64,000 nucleotides of DNA, from contig CAKUFG010000010.1 in assembly GCA_934647235.1 (NCBI GenBank), positions 23,011-87,010 on the forward strand. Direction: 5' to 3'. The stretch comes from an uncultured Clostridia bacterium (lineage in GTDB: Bacteria > Bacillota > Clostridia > Christensenellales > Aristaeellaceae). Positions 1 through 7,355 of the stretch are shown piece by piece. The notes beneath the pieces are model-generated. The model saw only the letters and a list, made by a program, of their open reading frames with translations. It ran no database searches and was not told the origin of the DNA. Position 1 is the stretch's first letter. The number at the start of each line of letters is the position of its first letter. The position numbers and the translations under genes are program-made.

Positions 1-1
1 C

Positions 2-958
2 CTGGCCCTGCCCTTTGCCGTGCCCTCTGGCAGCATGCTGGAGGAATATCAGGATACCTGGGCGGATGAGGCCTGGGACAGCGGCCTGCTGCGCTGGCTT
101 GCGCCCACTGCCAATGCGGAGGAAGCGCAGGTCGATGCTTCCGACGCGCTGCCGATTGACTTTTCCGCCGGTATGCAGCCCAATCCTGACGCTTATACCG
201 AGGACGGCTATCAGGATGACTCGCTGACCATCCGCATGGAAACCCGCGAGGAGGACGGCGTAGTCTGGCGCATCGGCTATGTGCAGATCAAGGATGCTTC
301 CCAGCTGCGCACGGGCATCGCAGGCTCCAAGGTAACCAGCAACCGTTCTACCTATATCAGCGCCATGGCCAAGGAGTATAACGCGGTGCTGGCCATCAAC
401 GGCGATTATTATGCCGATCAGGAAACCAAGAAGACCTACGAGGTGCGCATGGGTCAAACCCGCAAGGCCAAAACCAACAAGATCAAGGACATCCTCTTTA
501 TCGATGAAAACGGCGATTTTCATCTGTTCATCAAATCCGACAAGGCGGAGATGGACGCCTTCAAAAAGACGGGCCTGCAGGTAATCAACGCCTTCACCTT
601 TGGCCCGGCGCTCGTCAAGGATGGGCAGCTGCTGACGGTGGATAAGAATTACGGCTACAACCCCAACGGCAAGGAGCCCCGCATGGCCATCGGCCAGGTG
701 GATACGCTGACCTATGTGGTGGCGCTGGCCGAGGGCCGCAGCAGCAGCTCCAACGGCGTGACCCAGCAGGCGCTGGCGGACTTTATGTTCAATGAGCTGC
801 ACTGCACCCAGGCCTACAACCTGGACGGCGGCAACTCCGCCACCATGATCTTCAACGGCGAATACTATCAGACTGGCCGTACCATCAAAAACGAGCGCCA
901 GCAGAGCGATTTTATCTACTTTGCCACCGCTGTTGATCCTGAAACCTGGAGCAAATAA
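2..958 (+). CDS. Phosphodiester glycosidase family protein (NAGPA-like), 5' truncated
   Basis: The reading frame is open from the window edge, so the true start lies upstream. The first residues (LALPFAVPSGSM) look like the end of a signal peptide or membrane segment, so the protein is probably exported. The rest matches the phosphodiester glycosidase (NAGPA/DUF2233) family: the INGDYYAD segment, a conserved ALVKDGQLL stretch, PRMAIGQ, and the family's C-terminal YNLDGGNSATM motif followed by NGEYY. In bacteria these proteins cleave sugar-1-phosphodiester links or act in exopolysaccharide and wall glycan metabolism; the exact substrate cannot be read here. It ends 2 bp before the Lgt-like gene, which suggests co-transcription. 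Family assignment is firm; substrate is unknown. Confidence 0.85.
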   Translation: MALPFAVPSGSMLEEYQDTWADEAWDSGLLRWLAPTANAEEAQVDASDALPIDFSAGMQPNPDAYTEDGYQDDSLTIRMETREEDGVVWRIGYVQIKDASQLRTGIAGSKVTSNRSTYISAMAKEYNAVLAINGDYYADQETKKTYEVRMGQTRKAKTNKIKDILFIDENGDFHLFIKSDKAEMDAFKKTGLQVINAFTFGPALVKDGQLLTVDKNYGYNPNGKEPRMAIGQVDTLTYVVALAEGRSSSSNGVTQQALADFMFNELHCTQAYNLDGGNSATMIFNGEYYQTGRTIKNERQQSDFIYFATAVDPETWSK

Positions 959-960
959 TC

Positions 961-1908
961 ATGCTGGATGAAGCCGCTTATTTCCTGCTTGGAAATATCA
1001 AGATTTACTATTACGGGCTGCATATCGCCCTGGGCGCCCTGGCGGCGGTGATCGTGCTGGCGCTGTGCTGCCGCGCGCGGCGCATGCCTGCGGGCACGGC
1101 TCCGCTGTATGCGGTGCTGGCCATGCCGCTGGGCGTTGCCTGCTCGCGCGTGCTGTTCTGCCTGCTGGACGGGCGCTTTCGCGGCATTTTTTCGCTGCGG
1201 GCGATGCTGTGCTTCTGGGGCGGCGGCCACTCGATGGTGGGCGCGCTGCTGGGCGCGGCGCTGGCGGCGGTGATTGCGGCCAAAATTCTTGCGGTTCCCG
1301 CACGGCGCATGCTGGATATGATGGTGCCGGCGCTGCTGATGTTTATCGCCTTTGCCCGTGTCGGCGAGCAGTACACCGAAATGCTGGGCCGCAGCCGCGC
1401 GCTGGTCAGCGAGGTATGGCGGCAGGGATGGCTGGTTGCGGGCGATGAATACGCCCTGTATCTGAAAACCTATGTACTGGAAGCGCTGTGCGCGCTGATC
1501 CTGGCAGCAGCGCTGCTGCCTGGCCTGCTGCGCGGCGGGCGCGACGGCGATACCCTGCTTTCGGCCATGCTGCTGCTTGGCTGCACGCAGGTGCTGTGGG
1601 AAAGCCTGCGCTTTGACGCGCATATGCGCGAGTCCTTTGTCAGCCTGCAGATGCTGCTGTATGCAGTGATGTTCGCAGCGGCTCTGCTGGTTTTCGCTTG
1701 CCGTTATGCCAGACGGCTGCGGCATGGCTGGCCGGTGTGGCTGGCGCTGGGTGTGATCGCCCTGACGGCGGGCGGCGTGATCGGGCTGGAGTTTATGATC
1801 GATCGTTCGGGCGTCAGCCGTTTTGTGCTGTATGCGCCCTATGTGCTGCTGCTGGCGCTGCCGGCGGTGTGCGGATTCGTGTTTAAGAAAAGGAGCAATC
1901 TCGCATGA
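961..1908 (+). CDS. Prolipoprotein diacylglyceryl transferase-like membrane protein (divergent Lgt paralogue)
   Basis: A 315-residue polytopic membrane protein with about seven hydrophobic segments. It keeps Lgt landmarks: YYGLHIALG near the N-terminus, a GGHSMVGALLG loop, an ARVGEQYTE segment and a WESLRFD...FVSLQML tail typical of Clostridial Lgt. Aligned by eye, the conserved His of the Lgt GGLSFHGG loop is Val here, and the Asn of the RxGN loop is Glu. Both positions matter in well-studied Lgt enzymes. It may therefore not be the housekeeping lipoprotein-lipidating enzyme, and another lgt may exist elsewhere. It overlaps the next gene by 4 bp (ATGA) and follows the glycosidase by 2 bp. 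Family membership is good; enzymatic activity is uncertain. Confidence 0.72.
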   Translation: MLDEAAYFLLGNIKIYYYGLHIALGALAAVIVLALCCRARRMPAGTAPLYAVLAMPLGVACSRVLFCLLDGRFRGIFSLRAMLCFWGGGHSMVGALLGAALAAVIAAKILAVPARRMLDMMVPALLMFIAFARVGEQYTEMLGRSRALVSEVWRQGWLVAGDEYALYLKTYVLEALCALILAAALLPGLLRGGRDGDTLLSAMLLLGCTQVLWESLRFDAHMRESFVSLQMLLYAVMFAAALLVFACRYARRLRHGWPVWLALGVIALTAGGVIGLEFMIDRSGVSRFVLYAPYVLLLALPAVCGFVFKKRSNLA

Positions 1909-2117
1909 CCAAGGAACAGATTGCGCGCATTAACGAGCTGGCGCGCAAAAAAAAGACCGTCGGGCTGACCGAGGGCGAATTGAAGGAACAGGCCGAGCTG
2001 CGCGCGGAGTACCTGAAGGACTTCCGCGAGGGCTTTAAGCAGCAGCTGAATAACACCTATATTCAGTATGAGGACGGCCATCGGGAAAAGCTGACCGAGC
2101 GCCCGCCAAAGCAGTGA
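1905..2117 (+). CDS. DUF896 family small protein (YnzC-like)
   Basis: A 70-residue charged protein beginning MTKEQIARINELARKKK. The pattern INELARKKKxxGLTxxExxEQ...LRxEYLxxFRxxF is the signature of DUF896, a helical-hairpin family widespread in Bacillota. The B. subtilis members YnzC and YneB (SosA context) are SOS-associated, but no role is established for most of the family. The start overlaps the Lgt-like stop codon (ATGA), so it is translationally coupled. Cytoplasmic. Function unknown. Confidence 0.85.
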   Translation: MTKEQIARINELARKKKTVGLTEGELKEQAELRAEYLKDFREGFKQQLNNTYIQYEDGHREKLTERPPKQ

Positions 2118-2127
2118 GGCGCCTGCC

Positions 2128-2622
2128 ATGATGAAGCTATCAACCCTGTGCTATATCGAGCGCGGCGGCTGCTATCTGATGCTGCACCGCGTAAAAAAGC
2201 AGCATGACGTGAACGAGGGCAAGTGGATCGGCGTGGGCGGCAAGCTTGAAACGGATGAATCGCCCGAGGAGTGCATTGCCCGCGAGGTGATGGAGGAAAC
2301 GGGGCTTAGCCTGGTGCGTCCGCGCATGCGCGGCCTGCTTACCTTTATCAGCCCCGGCTGGGACAGCGAGTATATTTTCCTTTATACCGCGCAGGCCCAG
2401 GGCGAATTGACGCAGGACTGCAATGAGGGGGATCTGCGCTGGGTGCCCCTGGACGAGGTGCCGCACCTGAACCTGTGGCAGGGCGACCGCATCTTTCTGG
2501 ATTTGCTGCTCAAAACGAACGAATTCTTCTCGCTCAAGTTTATCTATGACGGCGACAACATGGTTTATTGCGCCTTGAACGGCGAGGATATTACCACAAA
2601 AGCATTGGGAGAGACCAGATGA
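2128..2622 (+). CDS. NUDIX hydrolase (MutT/8-oxo-dGTP diphosphatase type)
   Basis: A 164-residue NUDIX protein. The catalytic Nudix box is complete: GGKLETDESPEECIAREV followed by MEETGL, matching G-x5-E-x7-R-E-x-x-E-E-x-G. The N-terminal IERGGCYLMLHRVKK and the central WDSEYIFLYTA are typical of the MutT/YtkD-like 8-oxo-(d)GTP diphosphatase group. It would hydrolyse oxidised or other nucleoside di/triphosphates in the cytoplasm; the exact substrate is inferred. The start is 10 bp after the DUF896 stop and the end overlaps the VanW gene by 4 bp, so it sits inside the first plus-strand operon. Confidence 0.88.
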   Translation: MMKLSTLCYIERGGCYLMLHRVKKQHDVNEGKWIGVGGKLETDESPEECIAREVMEETGLSLVRPRMRGLLTFISPGWDSEYIFLYTAQAQGELTQDCNEGDLRWVPLDEVPHLNLWQGDRIFLDLLLKTNEFFSLKFIYDGDNMVYCALNGEDITTKALGETR

Positions 2623-3632
2623 AAAGAATCCTGTGCCTAGCGCTGGTGCTGGCGCTGCTGACGATCGCATTGCCCGTGCAGGCTGAAAAGCTGACGGCGC
2701 GCTGGACGGCCAAGGGCAAGATCAGCGCCCCGATTTACAGCGAACCCAGCACGCAAAGCAAAATGCTTGGCCGCGTCTATCAGGGCTCAAGCGTCAATGT
2801 GTATTCCTTTGATCCGGACTGGGCGTATATCAACAGCAGCGGTGTGGTCGGCTATGTGCTGCGCCGCCATCTGGAATCAGGCAAGGCCATCGATTCCAGC
2901 ACCACGCCGCCCTTTGGCGTGGAAATGTACGGGTATGTAGGCACGGTGGGTGCGAACGGCGCGAGTGTGCGCACGGCGGCGGATGAGAGTGCGGACGTGC
3001 TGATTTCTCTGACGGCGGGCACACGCATTTCCATTATCGGCGTCGTGAACGGCTGGGCCTATCTGGCCTATTATCGCCAGTACGGCTATGTGAACACCAA
3101 TGAGCTGAGCGAGCTGCTGCCCGTTTGTCCGGAGGACGACGCGGGCACGGACGAAGCGCCCATCGCCACCTTCACCACCTATTATGTGACGGGCTCGGAC
3201 GATGTGAGCAAGCATGGCAAAGAGGTCAATATTGGCGTAAACTGTGATTATATCAACAATGAGATTCTGCAAAGCGGCAAGAGCATTGACTACAACAATC
3301 ATTACGGCCCCTTTTATCCCAGTAAGGGCTACGTGAAGGGCCCCGTGCTGATTGAAACCGGCTGGGGCCTGGGCCCTGGCGGCGGCGTGTGCCAGGTATC
3401 CAGCACCATGTATAACCTGCTGCTGCAATTGCCGGGAATTACCATCACCCTGCGCCGTTCCCATGGCCCTGGCAGCGCGGAATACCTGCCTGCCGATATG
3501 GACGCGGCCGTTGGCAACGAGACCAAGGGCATCAATTTCATTTTCCGCAACGATTATGATTTCCCCATCCGCTTTGAAGCGCAGGCGCAGGATGGCGCGC
3601 TGTTTCTGGCCATATACAAGGCTACGGAATAA
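2619..3632 (+). CDS. Exported SH3 (bacterial) and VanW domain protein
   Basis: Start chosen at the ATG that overlaps the NUDIX stop (ATGA), preceded by GGGAGAG; this gives 337 residues with a clear signal peptide (MKRILCLALVLALL...VQA). Two bacterial SH3 modules follow (about residues 25-85 and 105-165). A C-terminal VanW domain is recognisable by GGGVCQVSSTMYNLLLQ, then RRSHGPGSAEY and the AAVG motif. VanW domains occur in vancomycin-resistance clusters and in many Clostridial wall proteins, but their biochemistry is unsettled. It is presumably extracytoplasmic and wall-associated through SH3. Its 3' end overlaps the convergent YkuD gene by 11 bp. There is no sign of a van resistance operon. 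Confidence 0.85.
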   Translation: MKRILCLALVLALLTIALPVQAEKLTARWTAKGKISAPIYSEPSTQSKMLGRVYQGSSVNVYSFDPDWAYINSSGVVGYVLRRHLESGKAIDSSTTPPFGVEMYGYVGTVGANGASVRTAADESADVLISLTAGTRISIIGVVNGWAYLAYYRQYGYVNTNELSELLPVCPEDDAGTDEAPIATFTTYYVTGSDDVSKHGKEVNIGVNCDYINNEILQSGKSIDYNNHYGPFYPSKGYVKGPVLIETGWGLGPGGGVCQVSSTMYNLLLQLPGITITLRRSHGPGSAEYLPADMDAAVGNETKGINFIFRNDYDFPIRFEAQAQDGALFLAIYKATE

Positions 3633-4074
3633 TGCGCACCGTATCGCCCTCGCGCGCCATGGCAAAAAGCACAGCCATGTCCGCGTCGCTCAGGGCGATG
3701 CAGCCCGCCGTCCAATCCGGCGCGTTTCCGCCGCCATGAATGTAGATTTCGCCGCCCAGGGAGGTTCCCCAGGGCGGCCTTTTTTGCGCCGACTGAGCCG
3801 CTTCAAACAGGGGCAGAAGGTCGGCAGGTAAACGACCGTCTTGCACGGCCTGCCGTGCATCCAATGCGGAGGGGTAGCTGATACCCAGCGCGCAGCCGAA
3901 TTTGCCTGTTTCGCGCTTGAGACAGATATAATACTCGCCCTCGGGCGTTTTGCCGTCGCCCTCGCATTGCTTATGGCCGACAGGGTGTCTTCCCAGCGCC
4001 ACGCGGCAGCAAAAGCGCTGGCCTTCGTGCCCGGCGATCAGCCTGCGCGCGGCTTTTTCAATCAGGATCGTCAT
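3622..4074 (-). CDS. YkuD/L,D-transpeptidase-fold protein without signal peptide
   Basis: A 150-residue protein. The C-terminal half carries the YkuD signature: IYIHGGG, then a short spacer, then TAGCIALSDAD, with the nucleophilic Cys of the family. The N-terminus (MTILIEKAARRLIAGHEG) matches the usual YkuD opening strand and has no signal peptide or membrane segment. It may act in the cytoplasm, be exported by another route, or act on a non-peptidoglycan substrate. The family motif S/T-H-G-C reads T-A-G-C, so the usual His before Gly-Cys is missing. It has its own promoter-like element upstream (4104-4132) and a GGAGG site before the start. It converges on the VanW gene with 11 bp of overlap. 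Confidence 0.8.
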   Translation of the reverse strand: MTILIEKAARRLIAGHEGQRFCCRVALGRHPVGHKQCEGDGKTPEGEYYICLKRETGKFGCALGISYPSALDARQAVQDGRLPADLLPLFEAAQSAQKRPPWGTSLGGEIYIHGGGNAPDWTAGCIALSDADMAVLFAMAREGDTVRIIP

Positions 4075-4103
4075 GCATGACCTCCGGGAGGCTTGATAAG
4101 CAT

Positions 4104-4132
4104 AGGATAACGCCCGCGCCCAAATGCGTCAA
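4104..4132 (-). promoter_or_regulatory. Sigma-A-type promoter for the YkuD-fold gene
   Basis: On the minus strand TTGACG (4127-4132) and TATCCT (4104-4109) are separated by 17 bp. The element lies 30 bp upstream of the start codon at 4074 and a GGAGG ribosome site follows. The -10 is imperfect. Confidence 0.5.
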
Positions 4133-4158
4133 GGGTTTTTTAAGATCGACGCGCATTT

Positions 4159-4193
4159 AAAAGGGCGAACCGCGCCGCCTGCGTGATTCGCCC
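4159..4193 (-). terminator. Rho-independent terminator after the M42 peptidase operon
   Basis: On the minus strand GGGCGAA (4187-4193) can pair with TTCGCCC (4163-4169) across a 17-nt loop, followed by TTTT and AAAT. It sits 37 bp past the last M42 gene. The stem is short and the T-run is only four bases. Confidence 0.5.
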
Positions 4194-4229
4194 GGGAAAA
4201 ACCAATAAGTGCTGTTCAGGAAAGAAAAG

Positions 4230-5222
4230 CTATGCGATTTCAACCAGCTTCAGCAGGAGCCTGAGCGCGCCTTCCATATCGCGCATATCGATGACCTCGG
4301 CAGGGGAGTGGACATAGCGGCAGGGGATGGACAGGGTACCGGTGGGCACGCCCGCGCGGGAGCGCTGAATGGAGCCGCCGTCCGTGCCGCCGAAGGGCAG
4401 CACCTCACGCTGGGCGGCGACGCCGGCCTCGTCGGCTGCGCGCAGCATCAAATCGCGCACGGCGGGGGTGGCGATCATATTGCTGTCGATAAACTTGACA
4501 GCGGGGCCCTTGCCCAGCCTGACGGCGGGCAGCTTGACCTCGGGCGTATCGCCCCAGGCGGTCACATCCAGCGCCACACCCATATCGGGGCGCACGCTGT
4601 AGGCGGCGGTCATTGCGCCGCGGCAGCCCACTTCCTCCTGGGTGCTGAAGACGGCCACCACGGTGTTGGGCGTTTCGTCCAGGTACATCAGCATTTCGCA
4701 CAGCAGGGCGCAGGCGCAGCGATCGTCCATGGCGGGGGAAGCCACGCGGTTTTCGCCCAGCTCAAAGAAATCAGGCGCGTACACGGCCATATCGCCCACC
4801 TGCACGCTGCGCTCCGCGTCGGCGCGATCCTCCGCGCCGATATCGATGAACAGATACTTCATCGCCGGGTTTTCGCCCTTGAGCGGCTGGCAGTAGATCA
4901 CGCCTTCCACGCCGTTTTCAAACACTACATGGCGGGCGTTGGAGATTACAGGGTTTACGCCGCCCACGTTATGTACGCGCAGAAAGCCGTTTTCGTCGAT
5001 ATCGGTGACGACGAAGCCGATATGATCCATATGGGCGGAAAACATGATGCGCTTGCCGTTTTCATCTGTGCCCAGCTTTTCAACGATCAGGTTGCCCATC
5101 GCATCCACGCGCATGCTGTCCACGTGCGAGGCGATCAGGCCCTTTACGGTTTCGGCCACGGTATGCTCGTTGCCGCTGGGACCGTAGGCGGCAAGCAGGG
5201 TTTTGAGCGTATCTCGAAGCAT
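4230..5222 (-). CDS. M42 family metallopeptidase (glutamyl aminopeptidase-like), copy 1
   Basis: A 330-residue di-zinc aminopeptidase of family M42 (FrvX/YsdC/PepA-like). Visible metal and catalytic signatures: SAHMDHIGFVV (first metal His/Asp), MDDRCACALL (bridging Asp), STQEEVGCRG (catalytic Glu pair) and CRYVHSPAEV (last metal His). M42 enzymes form tetrahedral dodecamers that trim N-terminal residues from peptides in the cytoplasm. The start has a GGAGG site 6-8 bp upstream. It is the last of three adjacent paralogues read leftwards, 19 bp after copy 2, so they form one operon. Residue preference cannot be read from sequence. Confidence 0.9.
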   Translation of the reverse strand: MLRDTLKTLLAAYGPSGNEHTVAETVKGLIASHVDSMRVDAMGNLIVEKLGTDENGKRIMFSAHMDHIGFVVTDIDENGFLRVHNVGGVNPVISNARHVVFENGVEGVIYCQPLKGENPAMKYLFIDIGAEDRADAERSVQVGDMAVYAPDFFELGENRVASPAMDDRCACALLCEMLMYLDETPNTVVAVFSTQEEVGCRGAMTAAYSVRPDMGVALDVTAWGDTPEVKLPAVRLGKGPAVKFIDSNMIATPAVRDLMLRAADEAGVAAQREVLPFGGTDGGSIQRSRAGVPTGTLSIPCRYVHSPAEVIDMRDMEGALRLLLKLVEIA

Positions 5223-5241
5223 GATTGTTACCTCCTTATCG

Positions 5242-6255
5242 TCAGGCGTGCATCAAAAAGGCGCGCACAAGCTCGTATTGCGATTGAATATCCTCCAGAC
5301 AGGCCACCGACGCGCCGCTGTGGATATAGCGGCAGGGCACGGACAGCACGCAGGTAAGGCAGCCGGCTGCGGCGCGCTGATAGGCGGCTGCGTCGTTGCT
5401 GCCCGTTACGCCGCGCTTGATCTGATGCGGAATATGCTCGCGCTCAGCCAGATCCAGAATCTCCTTAAACAGCTTGCGCTGGCCGATGCTGCTGCCGTCC
5501 ATAAAGCTGACGGCTACGCCCTGGGTGGGACGGCAGACCTTGAACTGATCGTCCACGCAGCCCAGATCATTGGCCGCCGTGCCTTCAAGATTGAGCACGA
5601 TATCGGGCTGCACGCCGTAGGCCGCGCCATGGGAGCCGCGGCAGCCGACCTCCTCCTGCACGGCGAACACAAAGGTGACGTCGCAGGGATAGGTTTCGCG
5701 CATCAATTCCAGAATGGTATAGCAGCCCACGCGGTCGTCCAGCGCCTTGGCGCACACAAAGCCGTCGCCAAAGGGCTGATAGGGGGTATCGAAATAGGCG
5801 TAGGTGCCCACAGGGCACTTGGCCAGGGCCTCGGCCTTATCCTTTGCGCCGATATCGATGTACAGGCCGTCAAAGCCCAGCACGCGGCTGCGGTCGGCGG
5901 CGGACTGCAGGTGGATGGCCATCGCGCCGATTACGCCGGGCAGCAGATCATGGCCCACCAGCACGCGCTTGGATACTACAACGCGCGGATCGATACCGCC
6001 GATGGGGTGGAAGCGCAGCAGACCATCCTCCGTGGCGGCCTCGATGATGAAGCCTACTTCATCCATATGGGCCGATACGCACACATGCGGCTTGCCGGGC
6101 TGGGTGCCCTTGCGGGTGCATATCACGTTGCCGGAGCGATCAATGCGCGCGTTTTCCGCGCCGCACAGGCGCTTACCCTCCTCCAGCAGCAGCTTGCGCA
6201 GCTGTCCTTCATCGCCCGAGGGGGCATGGATTTCACACAGTTGCTTTAATTCCAC
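5242..6255 (-). CDS. M42 family metallopeptidase, copy 2
   Basis: A 337-residue M42 peptidase. Metal-binding and catalytic signatures are complete: VSAHMDEVGFII, ALDDRVGCYTI, AVQEEVGCRGSHGAAY and CRYIHSGASV. It overlaps the start-side neighbour (copy 3) by 10 bp and is followed after 19 bp by copy 1. The three proteins are clearly diverged from each other, so this is an old duplication rather than a recent one. Mixed hetero-oligomers or different residue preferences are possible but are inference. The start is ATG directly within the end of copy 3. Confidence 0.9.
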   Translation of the reverse strand: MELKQLCEIHAPSGDEGQLRKLLLEEGKRLCGAENARIDRSGNVICTRKGTQPGKPHVCVSAHMDEVGFIIEAATEDGLLRFHPIGGIDPRVVVSKRVLVGHDLLPGVIGAMAIHLQSAADRSRVLGFDGLYIDIGAKDKAEALAKCPVGTYAYFDTPYQPFGDGFVCAKALDDRVGCYTILELMRETYPCDVTFVFAVQEEVGCRGSHGAAYGVQPDIVLNLEGTAANDLGCVDDQFKVCRPTQGVAVSFMDGSSIGQRKLFKEILDLAEREHIPHQIKRGVTGSNDAAAYQRAAAGCLTCVLSVPCRYIHSGASVACLEDIQSQYELVRAFLMHA

Positions 6256-7283
6256 AGTTCATCCCTCCAGCTGTCGTCAATGGCGGCGCAGTAGGCCGTC
6301 AGCAGGCGCGCGCACTCGGTCAGCGCGTGCATATCAAAGGTTTCCACCGAGGTGTGCATGTACTTGAGCGGCAGCTCCAACAGCACCGATGGCACGCCGT
6401 CGCGGGCCAGGCCGATATCGTCCGCATCGGTATAGGTGTAGCGCGGGGCAACGGCGGATTGCAGGGTGATGTTGTTTTCCTTGGCGATTTCGCCGAGCTT
6501 TCTGCGCAGCATGGGGTTGATATAGGGCCCCATGGTGGCCAGCGGACTGCCCAGATCAAAGGTTTCAAGGTCGGGCGAGCCGGGCGTTTTGGCATGGTTT
6601 ACATCCAGCGCCACGGCGAAATCCGGATAGATGCCGTAGGCGGCGGTCATTGCGCCGATGGAACCGACTTCCTCCTGGCAGGAGGCGACAAAATAGAGAT
6701 CAGCCTGGGTATCGATGCGCTGCAGCGCCTCCATGGCGCGCAGCAAAACGGCCACGCAGCCGCGATCATCAATGGTTTTGCTGGCGTAGCGATCATTGAG
6801 CAGCCTGGTAAAGCCGCCCTCCAACGCCACGCAGTCGCCGATATGCACAAGCTCGCGCACGCGCTGGGCGCTCATGCCAAGGTCGATATACAGATCCTCG
6901 CGGGCGTAGATCTTTTCGCGCTCGGCGGCAGACAAAAGGTGCGGGGCCTTGGCGCCGATGACGCCCATCAGCTTTTCGCGGCCATAGACCGTTACGCGCA
7001 TGCCGGGCAGGATGCGCGGATCCACGCCGCCCACGTTGCGCATGCGTAGCGAGCCGTCCTTTTCAATATCGGATACCATCAGGCCGATTTCATCCAGATG
7101 CGCGCACAGCATTACCCTGGGGCCGCTGCCCTTGATATGGCCGATGACGCTATTCAGCGGATCGATCCTGACCTCGTCGCAATAGGGGCGAAAGGCTTCG
7201 GCGATAAAGCGCGCCGCTTCGCCTTCGTTGCCCGAAAGGCCGGGAAGAACCGTGACCTGGCGCAGAAAATCCTCTGTTCGCAT
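6246..7283 (-). CDS. M42 family metallopeptidase, copy 3 (first gene of the operon)
   Basis: Start placed at the ATG giving MRTEDFLRQVTVLPG, because AAAGGATGG lies about 6-8 bp upstream; an in-frame start 36 bp further up would add twelve residues that do not fit the family. The 345-residue product has the M42 signatures LCAHLDEIGLMV, TIDDRGCVAVL, SCQEEVGSIGAMTAAY and LKYMHTSVETFD. The final metal His is in MHTS, where copies 1 and 2 have HSP or HSG. It leads the three-gene M42 operon, which probably supplies cytoplasmic peptide turnover. Confidence 0.88.
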   Translation of the reverse strand: MRTEDFLRQVTVLPGLSGNEGEAARFIAEAFRPYCDEVRIDPLNSVIGHIKGSGPRVMLCAHLDEIGLMVSDIEKDGSLRMRNVGGVDPRILPGMRVTVYGREKLMGVIGAKAPHLLSAAEREKIYAREDLYIDLGMSAQRVRELVHIGDCVALEGGFTRLLNDRYASKTIDDRGCVAVLLRAMEALQRIDTQADLYFVASCQEEVGSIGAMTAAYGIYPDFAVALDVNHAKTPGSPDLETFDLGSPLATMGPYINPMLRRKLGEIAKENNITLQSAVAPRYTYTDADDIGLARDGVPSVLLELPLKYMHTSVETFDMHALTECARLLTAYCAAIDDSWRDELWN

Positions 7284-7355
7284 TGCTTTCCATCCTTTCT
7301 GTACAGCAAGTGCTGTCATTCTACATCATTTGCCCGCGATAGGAAAGGAGGCGGG

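Noticed and set aside
2619..3632. A vancomycin-resistance element because of the VanW domain
   Set aside because: No vanH, vanA/B, vanX or two-component genes are nearby; VanW proteins are widespread in Clostridia without resistance.
7327..7352. GCCCGC/GCGGGC hairpin between the M42 operon and rqcH as a terminator
   Set aside because: On the minus strand no T-run follows the short 6-bp stem; the T-rich side is on the strand with no gene.
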